This document shows, piece after piece, positions 1 to 14,100 of a DNA stretch of 64,000 bases. Source of the DNA: Mactromeris polynyma (taxonomy: Eukaryota > Mollusca > Bivalvia > Venerida > Mactridae). Below the pieces are notes generated by a model. It was not told the origin of the DNA. It worked only from the letters and a program-made list of their open reading frames with translations, and ran no database searches. The DNA lies in assembly GCA_032209605.1 (NCBI GenBank), contig JASFXZ010000026.1:6758001-6822000 (forward strand), in the 5' to 3' direction. Every line of letters begins with the position of its first letter. Position 1 is the first letter of the stretch. The position numbers were made by a program, and so were the translations under genes.

Positions 1-1307
1 CCATATTGTGTTGACAAGCGGAACCATATGATCAATGAGAAAGGGTCAGGCCAGGATGCTACTGGGCAAGTTTCATCAAACTTGGCCTTGCAGTTTCAGA
101 GGAGATGTTGTTAGAATGAAAAGTTAACAGGGTGACACACACACAACGGACAATTCCATGACATAAGCTCTCTGGCCTTTGACCAGTAGAGCTAAATATC
201 AGAAGTTCTCAATACAAGTATATCAAACGTTTGGGGTCAACTGTTGAAACTCAGTTTTGACAAAGTTACAGTTGTAATGGTTTGGAACTGAATGCCCAAA
301 AGTCAAGGGCCATAACCCTTATGTTTCAGGTCCAAGCTAAAAACTAAAACCCAGGTTCACAACTTCTTTTCCTAATAAATATTTTTTTGTGAAATTTGGT
401 GACAATTACTTAAGTGGGGGCATAAAAACAAATTAAGTGTACATTATACAAACTACAACTGTAACAGCCACAGTTTATTGTACATTCACGTTCAGCTTAG
501 GTGAAAACGAACAACCTGTAAGATGTATGTAAGCTGTATATACCAGTACCTGTATCCATACTGTCTTGTTGTATTGAAGTTGCTTCTTGAGTATTACACT
601 GAATCCCGTGTCGTTCACAATGGTCTAACTGTACCAGCAGTTCAGGTGAACCTGTATTACACATTATCAGAATTAATTTAACTGTGTTAAGTGTGTGGTA
701 GTTTTTTCTTGTTAGTGAGATTTTTTAGGATTTTTAGACACTGGGTAGAATTTGAAATATTTCTGACTATTTTTTTGTTCTATATCACTCAGTGAAGTGA
801 CTAAGCTGTATGTGCATTAGTTCAATAATCAGCAAAACCTTGACTCTTAATATTTGTACACTATCTGCTTGTAATGATATTAGGGGGATGGTAAGGTATT
901 GTCGTATCCAAATGGTGAAAATCCAAAATTGACATTTTCATCAGATGAGATGTAAGATTGGAGCGTAATATGCTTGATTAAAATATCAACTGATTAATGC
1001 ATCAAGTATTTCTTTCTTAAATTTGCAAGTCTGTTTAGTACACAGGTGTTTTCACTACATAAAAAATTGAAGAAATAAGAAAAAAATGTAACTTCCATTT
1101 ATCAGTTTATTTCTAAAGGCAGCTAAGAAAAATAGCCATTACTTTTTTTTGGGACGGTAAAAAAATTATAAAGGAATTCGATTTTTATCCGCATGATTGT
1201 ATAGATGGAATCAACTACCGTTTCATTTGCCGCAGACAATATGTCCATTAGGGTGTGAAACCCTTCACCATTTTTTGCTGGCCGTATAACATAGAACTAA
1301 TACTCAC
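1..1307. other. CAMTA intron (left edge); no coding signal
   Basis: This stretch is AT-rich and I could not find any expected C-terminal CAMTA exon in it. Positions 1 to about 200 look like the end of a dispersed repeat: a divergent copy of a sequence style also present at 7635-7985 and 38315-38500, closing with CTCTCTGGCCTTTGACCAG. Nothing else is recognised. Confidence 0.5.
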
Positions 1308-2115
1308 CCATATCTCTACCTTCTGATAACATAGGATTGGTAGGGCAGAGAAGGTGTTCCATGTTTGCAGCTAGAAATGGCTCTGAATTCGCCTCACGAA
1401 CTGGTCGCTGGAATGCTGTCGTAGGTGAGAAATGAACTGGTTCTAACGTTTGATTTGAAATTATGTCGACAGAAAATCTTTTTCGTAATTTATGACGACG
1501 TTCCGCTGTGGAGAGTGAAGATGTAGACGACGATGAGATTGGTGACTTTTTCTTCGATGGACATGATGTCATGCTTAAAGCTGATTGGCTGCCTTGATCA
1601 TGTGACTGTTCTTCTTGTTTCGATTGGTTCAGAGACTTAGCCTCTTCAGACTTTGCATTGGGTGGGATGTCAATATGCAATGCTCCAAGTACATTAATCG
1701 TGTCCTGACTTTCTTGATTTGACGAGAATGTGACAGGTATATCTTTCATGATGGGTGTTGACGTAGCAACGGGATAATCTGTAGAAAAATATGGTTTCTC
1801 TGGAGTTGAGCGTACAGTTGAGACAGAATTCAGATTTGAACACATAGTACCCATGCCTTGAGCATTTTCGAAATTTTGAGTTGGAAAAATATCTGCAGAT
1901 GATAACATATTGTTGGATCTCGATGAGTTCAGATCATTAGAGAGGTCTGGTGATATATCTAGCTGCTCTATTTGATCGGCCAGTCGGTGATGGCCATGTT
2001 GCCTAGCAACAAGCAAAGGGAGATTACCCTCCCTGTTAAAAGAATGAAGAGGGCCTTTGTTCCAATTGTATAAAATCAGTGCTGCCTCAGTGTGTCCTCG
2101 GGCGCATGCCCACAT
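1308..2115 (-). CDS. CAMTA: CAMTA exon: end of ankyrin repeats and Ser-rich region
   Basis: This exon has 269 codons plus one base, with acceptor ATTCACAG and donor GTGAGT. It opens MWACARGHTEAALILYNWNK and LPLLVARQHGHHRLA, finishing the ankyrin repeats. The rest is Ser/Thr-rich and polar with a basic patch (ERRHKLRKRFS), probably a disordered linker. The protein continues in exons to the left of the window, where IQ motifs are expected. Confidence 0.93.
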
Positions 2116-5100
2116 CTGTGAATATGATAAAACATATATATAAATAACACATATAAGCACACACTCAGAGCTAGATTCTTACAAAACATTTAATCTGAAA
2201 TATCAAGGAGTATGAAGACCCTGTTTACATGTATGCACATATAATATTGTCTTAGATGTTGTATACAGCAGTCATAACTTCAAAAAAGAAAACAATTTAA
2301 GGATGTCCAGGGCATCAAGGGATTTTTGGTGGCAGAAATATAAGATGCATCTTAAAAATATAGGAACGAGAATGTAGAAATATATGCACAATTTATAGGA
2401 AAATATTGAATTGACTCTCAAATATAGGTAAAAAATAGGAAAATAGATGGTTGTTTTTAAACAAATACATAAAACATTAAAGTGCCATAACTCAGTGAAA
2501 AATTATCTGATGGGAATGGAACGACAATGATGAACAACTTCAATTGATGCTGATCAATCCTGTAAAGTTTGGTTGAAATCCAGTCTGCCATATTTGAAAT
2601 GAAGCTCTGAGAGTGGAAGACATAAGAACAAAGAATCTTGATGCCCTGTATGTTACTGCTTTTCAACGATAATCTCATAATACGTGCACCTCACATGCCT
2701 AGTGTAAGAAGCATCGATATCAATATTCAGAAAAATATAACTCTTTACAAATTACTTTTCAAGCGAAACTGAACAAAAATCTAGGAATTACTGTGTAATG
2801 GCCAAACAGATACTTACAAGAGGTGTACAAGAATTCAGATCTGTGCTGTGTGCGTCCACTTCATACTCTAGGAACCAACTAGGATTCTCATTCCTACAAA
2901 AATGGTTCATATCTGGTTAATTTCAAATAACACTAAACCAAAACAACATTTCATACACTTGAGGACAGATTTCAGGATGTTCAACGAAAACCACATGTCC
3001 TCAGTAACAAACAGAAAGCACTATTGTCCCCGTAATACCCATTTGAGTAATAATGATTTCATGTCTTTTGCCATATAACTTGATATAAGGAATCCTGACT
3101 CAGCACCCAGTAGCCATGGTTTTGTCAGATCTAATTTATACCGTAGAGGTGTCTGTCATTGATCATTTCTACAAATTCATTTAGACATTCATATACCATT
3201 GATTACAGTGATGTTTGGTTCTGGTCTATGCCAATTTCATTCCTGTGTTTGAGCAAGGTTGGTCCATTAGTTTGAGAAATGTACATAAAAACTCACTTAA
3301 AGACCACCTCAATTATAGGACCGCATCAAAATTAAGAACACAAATTTCATGTCCATTATCACTTTTTTGCTCTACAACCTCAATATTAAGTCTGTCTCAA
3401 TATTAAGACCAGTTTTCAAGGGTCCCAAGGGTGGTCTTATTTTTGAGATTGTACTGTACATGGAACTTTAGAGCACATGTTATAGTACAGGAAAGTAAAC
3501 AGGATGATTTTCATTGTTATCACTAATGCTACCACCATCAGCATCATCATCTTCATCTCCAAAAATATCAACACCATCTATATCATCATATCATCTCCAT
3601 AACAACAATCACAATACCTGTTATCAGCTCCAAAATCATCATAAATCATCACCTGCCCCACCCATCATCAATATAATCATTACCCCAACCACCACTATTA
3701 TTTAAAAAAGTCATCATCATCTCCACTGTAATCATCCATGAGCACACCCCATCATCACAAGCTTCCATTCAAAAATCATTCATCACCACCACTACAACAT
3801 TACCTCCATTTGATGAGAGCATTGATGAATCTATGGTAACCAAGGCCAGCAGCAACATGTAGCAAACTTAGACCCATTGTTCCATTCTCTATAGACAGAT
3901 CATTAGATGTCCATAACCTTGTAGCAAGTGATTCTATATGTTGTGCCAGGCAGAAATCCATGTCTGTGGATGCATTGGTGCTGGAGATAACCTAAATGAA
4001 AAAGAAAAGGTATATCAACATTTACATACTAATATTGCATGTGTATACATACTGAACACCATTAAAAACGCAACTATTTCAATTAGCCTTCATTTTGTTC
4101 CAAGTGTTAAACATGCTTTTTATTCTTACAAAGTGTTAATCTGTAAGGTCCTTTATTTAATTTTACAGGACTATCATAAGCAATAACAAACCATAAAAAC
4201 AACACACATTCTGTGGCATTTGTGATATAGTGACTTGTCAAACATTTAGTTGTACTTAAAGGTTTTAAATTTTTAGTCTAATTTATTTGAGAGATTATTA
4301 ACCATAGTCCTAACTTATTTTACCACAAACACTTCATTTGGAGCAGAACAAGGAAATTTAAGGACTATTTCCATAAATACAAGCACTTTTCAAAGCAAAA
4401 TAAAAATTCAAGGAGATTTTTTTGCAAATTTAAGGAGTTTTCATCCAGCAGCCTAAACTTCATGTCTGTGCAAACCCTGTTCAAATTTAAGTACAGAGAC
4501 ATAAGTATATGATTTATGTAGTAACAGCCAGACACACATTAGGTGACAATATTACCTGTTTGATACATGAGGCATCTGGAACTTTGCTGAGAGCAGATTC
4601 AATCTTGACCACCTTCTGCGTTAGTTGTTGTATCAGTTTGGACTCTGAAAGAAAAATATTAGTACATATTATAGTATAAAACAGCATGATCTTTGATACA
4701 CAGAAACCTAACATTTTTACAGTATAAAATTAGCTAACCAGGGAAAATTCTAAGACATTTGTTCGAGACTATTGGAAGCGTAAAATTTGACAAATCTGAG
4801 AATATCAATCAATGATATCAATTTAGTAACAAATAAACATACACAATGATAGCTCCACAATCTTAAATTAATAATCGCATGTATGTGTTTCTGGGATTCT
4901 AAGGTTTGACTTACAACTGAACAATTGGTGATGTTGGTTATCTTTAAAACCTACTTTTCCGGGACTGACTCAAAAATGTATAAACTTAGAACATACATCT
5001 TATCAAGGAAACCTAAATGAGCAACCTAAAACTAGAATTAAAAGTTTTCTGTAGCTTGTACCCAGAAATATTTGCAATAAAATGTTTTGCACTTTCATAC

Positions 5101-8100
5101 CACTGACCTTTACAGGGATTTTATATTACATATATCATGGAATCACATGGGCATCAACATATTTCCATACATTTACATTATAAGCCAGTTTTTCTCAGCT
5201 AATACTTTCACGAAAATTGCCAGCGATGTTTTCTAGGGTTAAAGTACCTTGTACAAACAATATGGAAGGAAAACCTTACCAAACTTACCATCAACAGAGA
5301 ACCAGTCTAGGACCTGAGACATCAAGCCACTGAAAACATTTTTAGCAAGGAAAAACTTACCATCAACAGAGAACCAGTCTAGGACCTGAGACATCAAGCC
5401 ACTGAAAACATTTTTAGCAAGGAAAAACTTACCATCAACAGAGAACCAGTCTAGGACCTGAGACGGCGAGTCGCTGAAAACATTTTTAGGTCTGTCTTTG
5501 TATTCAAATGTTACGTTGTTTGATATGACTGTACCATCACATGACACTTGTAACGTTACTGGCCCCGAATGATGACCTAAAAATACAAAATTCAGCAAAT
5601 AGCTCAACAACTTTCCATATGAAACTTAGAACTGAAACAATTCTATCTAACTTTACTATCCACAAATCATCCATCTAAGTACTTACACAGTTTTCAACTA
5701 CAATAAATTTCAGATTAAGTTTAATATCAATCTTTCAAAGATGATTTTTCACTTTGTAAAAATTGCTTTAATTCATTCATTTTCAGCTTAAAGTATTGAC
5801 ATATTTGTTTCTGGTATTTGCCATAAATATACTTAATGAACAAGTCCATTACATGTTTATAAACCAGTCTGTTTTAATACACGAACCAGTTATGTCATTT
5901 TTTATTGCATACACATGTGTACATTCAAGTAGTCTGCACTAACTCAACAGTCCACATACATACATTTTTTGTATATTTCTTCGTGACTACATGTACTTTC
6001 TTTTCTTATGTGGTAATAAGTTCTAAATTCAATACTCGTACATAATGTAGCTTGTTTATATAAAAACAAGTTAAGCAGCTGCTGCTAGATGATGAAAGGT
6101 GCATAGATTACAGAAAACCATAGACGAGCGGACATGTAGCCTTGCCATGTGTTTTGAAGTAATCAATATACACATTTATGGATTAACTCTATACACTGTA
6201 TAATGTGTACATGCAGAATGACTTTTAATGATGTTTTACATTCTGGTAAATGCACACAAAATTCTGTTCAGTATACAAGCTTATGCGATCGATTTTTTTC
6301 CAAAATTATATCAATAAGAATATAAAAAACTAGATTTTCCATACTCAATCCTTGTTTCTGTTGTTGTTATTTTGGAATAAAAACTTAATTTTATGTTTTT
6401 TTGGAAAAAATCTCAATAGCATGAGGTAGATTTGATTCTTATCTTTGTATACATGTGTTTCTTTTCCAAAATTAACACTTGTACAATTAGCCTGATTTAC
6501 CGGACAAAATGTACAATTTGACAGTACCAAAAGGTCAAATAACTTCATTATTTTTCAACATATTTACAAAAGTATAGCAGTATTAGTTGAACGATAAAAC
6601 AGTTTACATTTCATCTTGCTACAGCATGTGTATATATGCAAATATGTGTATTGTCATGTGACTTCATCACCTTAATAGGTGGCTAATATCAAATAAGTAG
6701 GAATACATGTACTCCTAACTTCACTGTAGTCATAGTGATATACTTACCAGGAACAAAGCAACGTAGAACACCAGGCTGTACAAGGGTTGTAGCAATGATC
6801 TTTCCATCCAGTAACACAGTATAATTACCCATGTTTGAGTGCCATGGTCCAGTTACAAGAACTTTGGTCTGACCCTGAAATCAGCACACAATAAGATGTT
6901 TGGCTATTTTGGGAAGATGACCCATACTCTTCAAATTAGTTTTTTTTGCATGTTAAACTTTTAAATTGGGAAAAGTCTAGAAATGGCAGCAAAATTTTAG
7001 GTATAAAAGTAAAGGACGTAGTGATTGATTGCTATTATTGTTATTTGTATAACTGCCTGTGAGAAAAAAGCCTTTCACTTTGTAATTTTTTGGCTAAATT
7101 GAACAAAATCTTTTTCTTCACAGTTATTGGGAATTTTTACATTCCAATTGGGAAAAATATATACTTTTTGGCATACGGAAGATAGCTGAACAACAGCTAT
7201 AAAAACAGCAGGAAAACCCCTGACACAGAATGCATAGCTTCATATTCTTGTACCAGCTTAAAAAATACTGACCTTCAAAAACAGAAACCTTGAATGATAA
7301 AATAAAAATTTGAGTGCCCAAGTTACCGGTAACACCATCTCTCAGTATTTACTCAATATGGCATAGATCTGTACAACTCATATTGAGGGTTTGACTCACA
7401 AAACAGTTTTACCTCCTCAACCAATGCTGAATTTCAACAGTTGAGTGCCAATGCCAATGTTGATACATGTACATGCTATTTTATACTATACAGTGACACC
7501 AATTTCTATTATATACTTAACTGCGCAAAGAAATAAATCATTACATCGACAAACAAATTTATAATTCCCATCGGTTGTCACTGAAATTAGCAGTAGAGCT
7601 CACAGTCCCTTGGTTTTTACAATTATTCCAGAAAAGATAAACAAGTGGCCCAAAAGGGCCTGATGTTCTACTGGCTATAATGTGCATCGGTTCATGAGAA
7701 GAAGTTGTTTGAAAGTTTTTCTATTATTAGGTTTTGCGGTTGCAATCAACCTAAATCATTGGAACAATCTTGAGAAGGATGTTATTGAGTAGCAAATCTG
7801 TTCATCGGTTCACGGAAAAAAGTTGTTTAAAGGGGTTTCTATTTTTAGCTCTGACAGCCATTTGTGCAGTTAACCGGAACAATTTGAACAAGGTTGAGAA
7901 AGGTTCATACCAGGATGCATCAGAGCAAGTTTGATGTCAATCTGTTCATTGGTTCATGAGAATAAGTCATTTGTGAAGGTTACTGCACAATTACAATAGA
8001 AACCAATATCTTACCTCTGTGTATGCCCAGTCAGGTGAAAAATCTGTGATAGACGCTATAGTACAAGGTGTTTTTGTAGTATGAATCAAGTTTTCTTCTT

Positions 8101-11100
8101 TGTTCCGTCCATGCTGGCCACCTGCAGCCTGACCTTGAATACTTGAGGTCACACAAAGTGAGTCAAGGTCACTTGTTATATTATCACTATTTCTGATACC
8201 ATGCATTGGTGAAGAGTTAGAATTGAAATGAGATGTTTGAGATTGAGACAACGATGTTTGTATATTAGGTTTCTGACTAGTTGAAACAAATGGTTTGGGA
8301 CAGTCCCCACTATTCACATTCAAGCTGTTTGACAACTCGCTCAAACTGCCATTGCTTGTAAGGTCTTTGTATATTCGTTCTAAGTCAGGCATGTCAAATA
8401 GCTGGTCCAGATTCAATTCTGAGTCCTGTAGTGAATTAAATGTGCCCTGCAGACTTTCAAAACTGTCTCCTAGGTGACTGAAACCTTTTTTCCCCTCCTC
8501 CATTGGAGAGTGCTTTTCATGGGACATTAACTCTGAAGAGAGTTCATCCAGAAAAGAACTGACTAAAGAATCACTGTTACCAGTGTTTGATGAAAACATA
8601 GAATTGTAACTATTAGTTTCCGGCATATGTTGTAAATTTGTCTGACCCAATGAGGATTCACAGGAATGTGTTGTCATGGTTTTCATGCTTTCAGATTTCA
8701 TCTCCATTTGTTGAGCAGTGTTATTAGAACCCGAATTATGTCCCATATTTTGGAAACAAGGGACAGTATTATTGTCAGCATTACATAAAGTGTTCCTAAT
8801 AGGCTGTTGTACGTATGCGACATCTGATAAAATAGGTGCCGATTCTACGCATGAATTCACGTTGCCGTCTTGACTTTGCGACCGAGGCATCATGGTATGA
8901 TTTAATCCACTCTGTGTATCGCACAAAGACGCTGATCTGCAAAGAATCTGTGATGGTGGATTAACGACCCTGGATTCAAGTTTGGTCATCCCACTAGGTT
9001 TAACGTTCGCTTGCTGCCCTGTGTTATTTGAGTTAGAATTTGATAGAATCGATAACTGATTAGCATCATTTTGACTAGTGACTATCATCATTTGGCCGCT
9101 ACCTAAGTTTCCAAGATTCAATATCAAAGGTCCCTGGGCAAGATTGATCGGTGACTGACCGGCGACGTTACAGTTTGAATGGGATTGTGGATGAGAAGTG
9201 ATGTGACGACAGCAGTTAGTGACTTGTTTGATCTGACGTATAGACAGCTGTGACAACCCGCTTGAGGTCCCTAGTGATCCAACCTGTTGACAATCGGGCC
9301 CACAAAAACCTGAGTCTGACTTGAACCTATCCTGATTATCCATGAGGCGTTGAACAAGTGTCATAATTGTTTCATCCAACTGAAAAAAGCAAATTCAGTA
9401 TAAGACATTAGAATGCAAAACACAAATATGGTTTTCCTATCACATTCCCAAGCAATATAGAGTTATCTAATAATTACATGGTGAACAACTTAATATAAAA
9501 TTCATTTCTACAGCCTGGACCCTATTATAGTAATAACCATCATATTTCATGATCAGTAACAATATCAAAGACATGAACCCTATATCCAAACAGCATCAAA
9601 TGGCAGGTTTTGTGAAACAATAATAATAATGATAATTGAAACTCTGTTTTGGTAAAGAAGCAGATTCTTGATCATACTTTCATATAGCAAGGGGTTAATG
9701 GAAAAACAGCATCACCCGTCGGCTCAAATGCCCTGGTTTTCGCCAACCTATAAGCCGTAATTTTTCGCTGAAAAATCCGGCTAATAAATTTTTCACTTGA
9801 AAATCCTGCCAATATTTTGCTGAAATACATGGTAAACAGAGCAATAAGTGAAGTTTTTTTCTTAATTGGTTTGGATCCATATAGAAGTTGAAATGATCTT
9901 TTTTTTATATTTAAACAGGTGGCTTTTTGAACAAATGGAGACTAATTATGTTGAAAAAGAACAACAAATGTTCCAAATATGATCATCATTATAAAGAACA
10001 AACTTACAACAGGCAATGATTCTCCTTCGTTGCTTGAAACTGAAACAAAGAAAATAAGTAATATAAATACTTGTTGGTAAGTGGTAAAAATGTCCAGCCG
10101 TTTGTTACCGAGGCTTTTATATACTTAAGGACTAAAGACATGCCTCTAACATAATCACATTTTATTTCAGTAACACAAAGCACCATTCTAAACTTTGCGT
10201 GCCATTATATACTTTGGTTTACTTCCCCCCATGTACTCAGTCTGGTAGGTAAAGGTGAATGTATTTCAAAATAGTATGAACATAAATAAGTGTTTTTTTT
10301 TAAGTCCTCAACATACATCAACATCACACTACAGATGTATAATAAATTTGTTATGTACATTGATTTTGGATTTTTGTACATAAATTATATCCACCATTAG
10401 TGTACTAGTAGAGTGACATGTCATGTTTTGAGAAACACAACAAATCTGTCAATGGCACTACCAGGATTCGAACCCGGGTCTATGGATTGCCGGTCTGTTA
10501 TGCTAACCACTACACCACAGCTACCTAACGTCATTTTCATATACATTTAACTTATAGAAAGTTGATTAAGGTTAACTACACTTTGGACAAAGTACAGGGT
10601 GAATTTTTACACACTCATATTACACCATGTGACAGCAAATATAAAACTTCTACCATCATCAACCAGTCTACAATCAAAGCTAAACTAGTTGATCATTTTA
10701 TATCAATGGTTAGGTACTGTAAACCTAGAAATGTTCGCGACAACTCGCAAAATAATTATTTTTTAGGTTTGCAGTAATCATGGTATCTCAATTTTGGTGA
10801 ACAGTTACTATAGTTTAGCATCAAACTCTTCACGTGCAAAACTTTTTTTTCAATCATTCTAATCCATTAACATCCAGAAGTATCTGATACATTCTTTTTT
10901 AAAGCAGGCAAATTGAAATCTACATCAAGGCAAACAAAAAATTCTAAAATTCCATCAAGGCATTAAAGCTAATGGTGAATTCAATATGGTTTCGATTGAA
11001 AATCTGATATGGAATGTTCATTAGGAGAATACAGGCATTCAGTAATGATTTCATTATCTTCCCATGTTATAAATAATTAAATGTTAAAACCATTTCAACA

Positions 11101-14100
11101 GATAACATATGCCCAATAATGAATATTTTGGCATATTAACACAACAGCAAGGGCAATAACTTAGAAAAAGTTGCGTACTCGGCACAAAAAACAATGAAAT
11201 TTAATGGATTGAATATGTTATTCTGTGTTTGTATAGAATATGGGATTGTTCATTCGGCAAGTACAGAAGTGCAATGAATAATTAAATCAATTATTTTCCC
11301 ATATAAATTTAATGGAGTTCTTTCAGGACGGTTTCAGTCATCTAACAGTGTTATAGGCTTAGTTTAAACCTTTCATTATAAATTTATACTTTCTTCAAAC
11401 ATTTTAAAGCATGAAAACAAAGACCTCTAGCTAAACATCACATCCTAAAATTAACATAACAATATCATCACAATCATCATCACTACCACCATAATTGTCA
11501 TCATCATCACAGCTATCAACATCCCCTCCACCACCACCACCACCACCAACATCATCATTATCGTCATCACCAGCTTTTTAATATTAACATCAACTTCAAT
11601 TTCATTAACAGCAATATCATCAAAAATGACATCTGCAACAACTAAATGACAATAATCATCAATAATATATCAGTTACACTGAACAGTAATCATTTTCTTG
11701 TCAACATCAACAATAACAGAATTTATAGTTTCAATATAATTGTCTGGAATATTGTCATGATTAGGCCATTAGTAAAAATTGTATGACTGAGATACCCTAA
11801 TGAACCAACAAAAAGGGCAAGACTAAATTTTCAAGCTCTTCCATGATGGATTACTGTGTGTCTTTCATGTCAATAAATCCAAAAGTTATAACGCATAAAA
11901 ATCTATAAATCTACTCCTCGTCTCCTGTGGGTAGGGTTACTGCAACCGCACAATTGTTTAACAATGGCCTTATCATTATTCTTATACATACACATTGGCT
12001 TGAGTTGTGCTACAAGTTCTTCTTTGGTCCATTCTTTTTTCTCCATGGCGATATTCATCACTGGAATGCTAAGCTTGGTATTGTTGGGGTATGGAACATT
12101 AAGGTAATGTACGAGTACAATGTCAGGGTTCTATAAAATACAAAAAACAGAATCATTGATAAAAACAACAACAACAAAAGAGTTGTTTAAAAAATGCTCT
12201 CATGATAGCCTGTTGGAGGTTAAGTGAGTAATGAAGTACTGACAGTGACCTCTGACCTACATGATAGCCTGTTGGAGGTTAAGTGAGTAATGAAGTACTG
12301 ACAGTGACCTCTGACCTACATGATAGCCTGTTGGAGGTTAAGTGAGTAATGAAGTACTGACAGTGACCTCTGACCTACATGATAGCCTGTTGGAGGTTAA
12401 GTGAGTAATGAAGTACTGACAGTGACCTCTGACCTACATGATAGCCTGTTGGAGGTTAAGTGAGTAATGAAGTACTGACAGTGACCTCTGACCTACTGAT
12501 CATACACTACCCTACACTGTGAAGTTTGATGGCAATCATCAAAGCATGGTCATGTTATTATTCAGATACTGTTTTCAGCCTCAAGGTTATAGTGAGCTCA
12601 CCTACTCACTCCAAAATCAACATGCATCATCTTATGCAACTATTCTGCATTGTTAAGATGACTGTAAGTTTCAGCACTCTTCAGTTGCTGACTGGAAACA
12701 ATCTTCAGGAATCAGGTTACTGCGACCTTGACCTACTGACCCTAATAACATTAATAGTCATCCATTGACCACAGTCAGGCAATCATCCTATGAAGTTTGC
12801 CTACTGAAGACCAGAAGATCAGAAACCGGATGGTCAAGCAACATACAGACACACACACATACAGACAGATGTAAGCAAATCACATAAAGGGTGCACAAAT
12901 ATGTCATATACTAGAATAAGAAAGTCAGTCTTTAATAATTATCCTCAAATGACTCTGCATTGAAGTCACTAAAATGAAAACTTAACAATTCTAATACAGA
13001 AAATAATGGGAATTTTGCATGGAGAGTTTACATTCGGTACAATAAATACAAAATGTGGTACATAATGTTATCAATCTGTTCATGTAATAATAGTCTTATG
13101 CTGTGGCTGTTGCATTTTATTTGCCACAATTTTGTTATGAAAAATGCATGAAGTTATTGAATACAAATACATATGTACAGTAAAACCTCAATAATAAGAC
13201 CACACTTGGGTTGTTGAAAACATGTCTTCTTATTGAGGTGGTCTTAATATTGAGGTTCAATAAAGAGCAAAACAGTGAAAATTGTTCTTAATTTTGAGGC
13301 GGTCATATTATTGAGGTGGTCTTTAGGTGAAGTTTTACTGTACAGAAAATATCTTACATGGCTAATTTACACTTATATATAAATGATTGCTTGTCAAAGG
13401 AGAAAGCAAAACAATTCCTTGTTTTATTTGCAGACAGACTAGTTTTGCTTTCACCTCTTGGTGCGAATGTTTACTTACTTGAAGCAACCAGTAACATCTT
13501 CTATGAAATGTGGGGAGAATAGCTGAATGAACATATGATCCATAAATGCACTGAAAATATAGACATTATACTAATATAGCAATTTTGTTTATACATTTAC
13601 TATCCCCAACCAACAGTTGTTATTTACAAACATAATTATACACAGTTTTACTGAGTGAGTTACTGTTACATTTGTAAGGCTGACATTCACTGCAAACATT
13701 TTGCATTTTAAGGTATTTCGGATCCGCTCACATCATAAACATACTTCCTGAAGCCAAAGGGGGAAATTTACGAGCCAGTAGAGCAGTATAGCCCAAACAG
13801 ACCGTGCCAGTAGAGCAGTATAGCCCAAACAGACTGTGCCAGTAGAGCAGTATAGCCCAAACAGACTGTGCCAGTAGAGCAGTATAGCCCAAACAGACCG
13901 TGCCAGTAGAGCAGTATAGCCCAAACAGACTGTGCCAGTAGAGCAGTATAGCCCAAACAGACTGTGCCAGTAGAGCAGTATAGCCCAAACAGACCGTGCC
14001 AGTAGAGCAGTATAGCCCAAACAGACTGTGCCAGTAGAGCAGTATAGCCCAAACAGACCGTGCCAGTAGAGCAGTATAGCCCAAACAGACCGTGCCAGTA

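Noticed and set aside
7991..9379. A stand-alone gene starting at TTG (9379)
   Set aside because: It is an internal CAMTA exon with an acceptor directly before TTG and a donor at 8015. The extra codons past the donor are intron.
10454..10525. Functional tRNA gene on the minus strand
   Set aside because: A and B boxes are good, but anticodon and acceptor stems do not pair properly. A SINE head or pseudogene is more likely.
11927..12136. 69-codon plus frame
   Set aside because: Antisense shadow of the CAMTA exon at 11992-12130, whose minus-strand translation is a conserved CG-1 segment.
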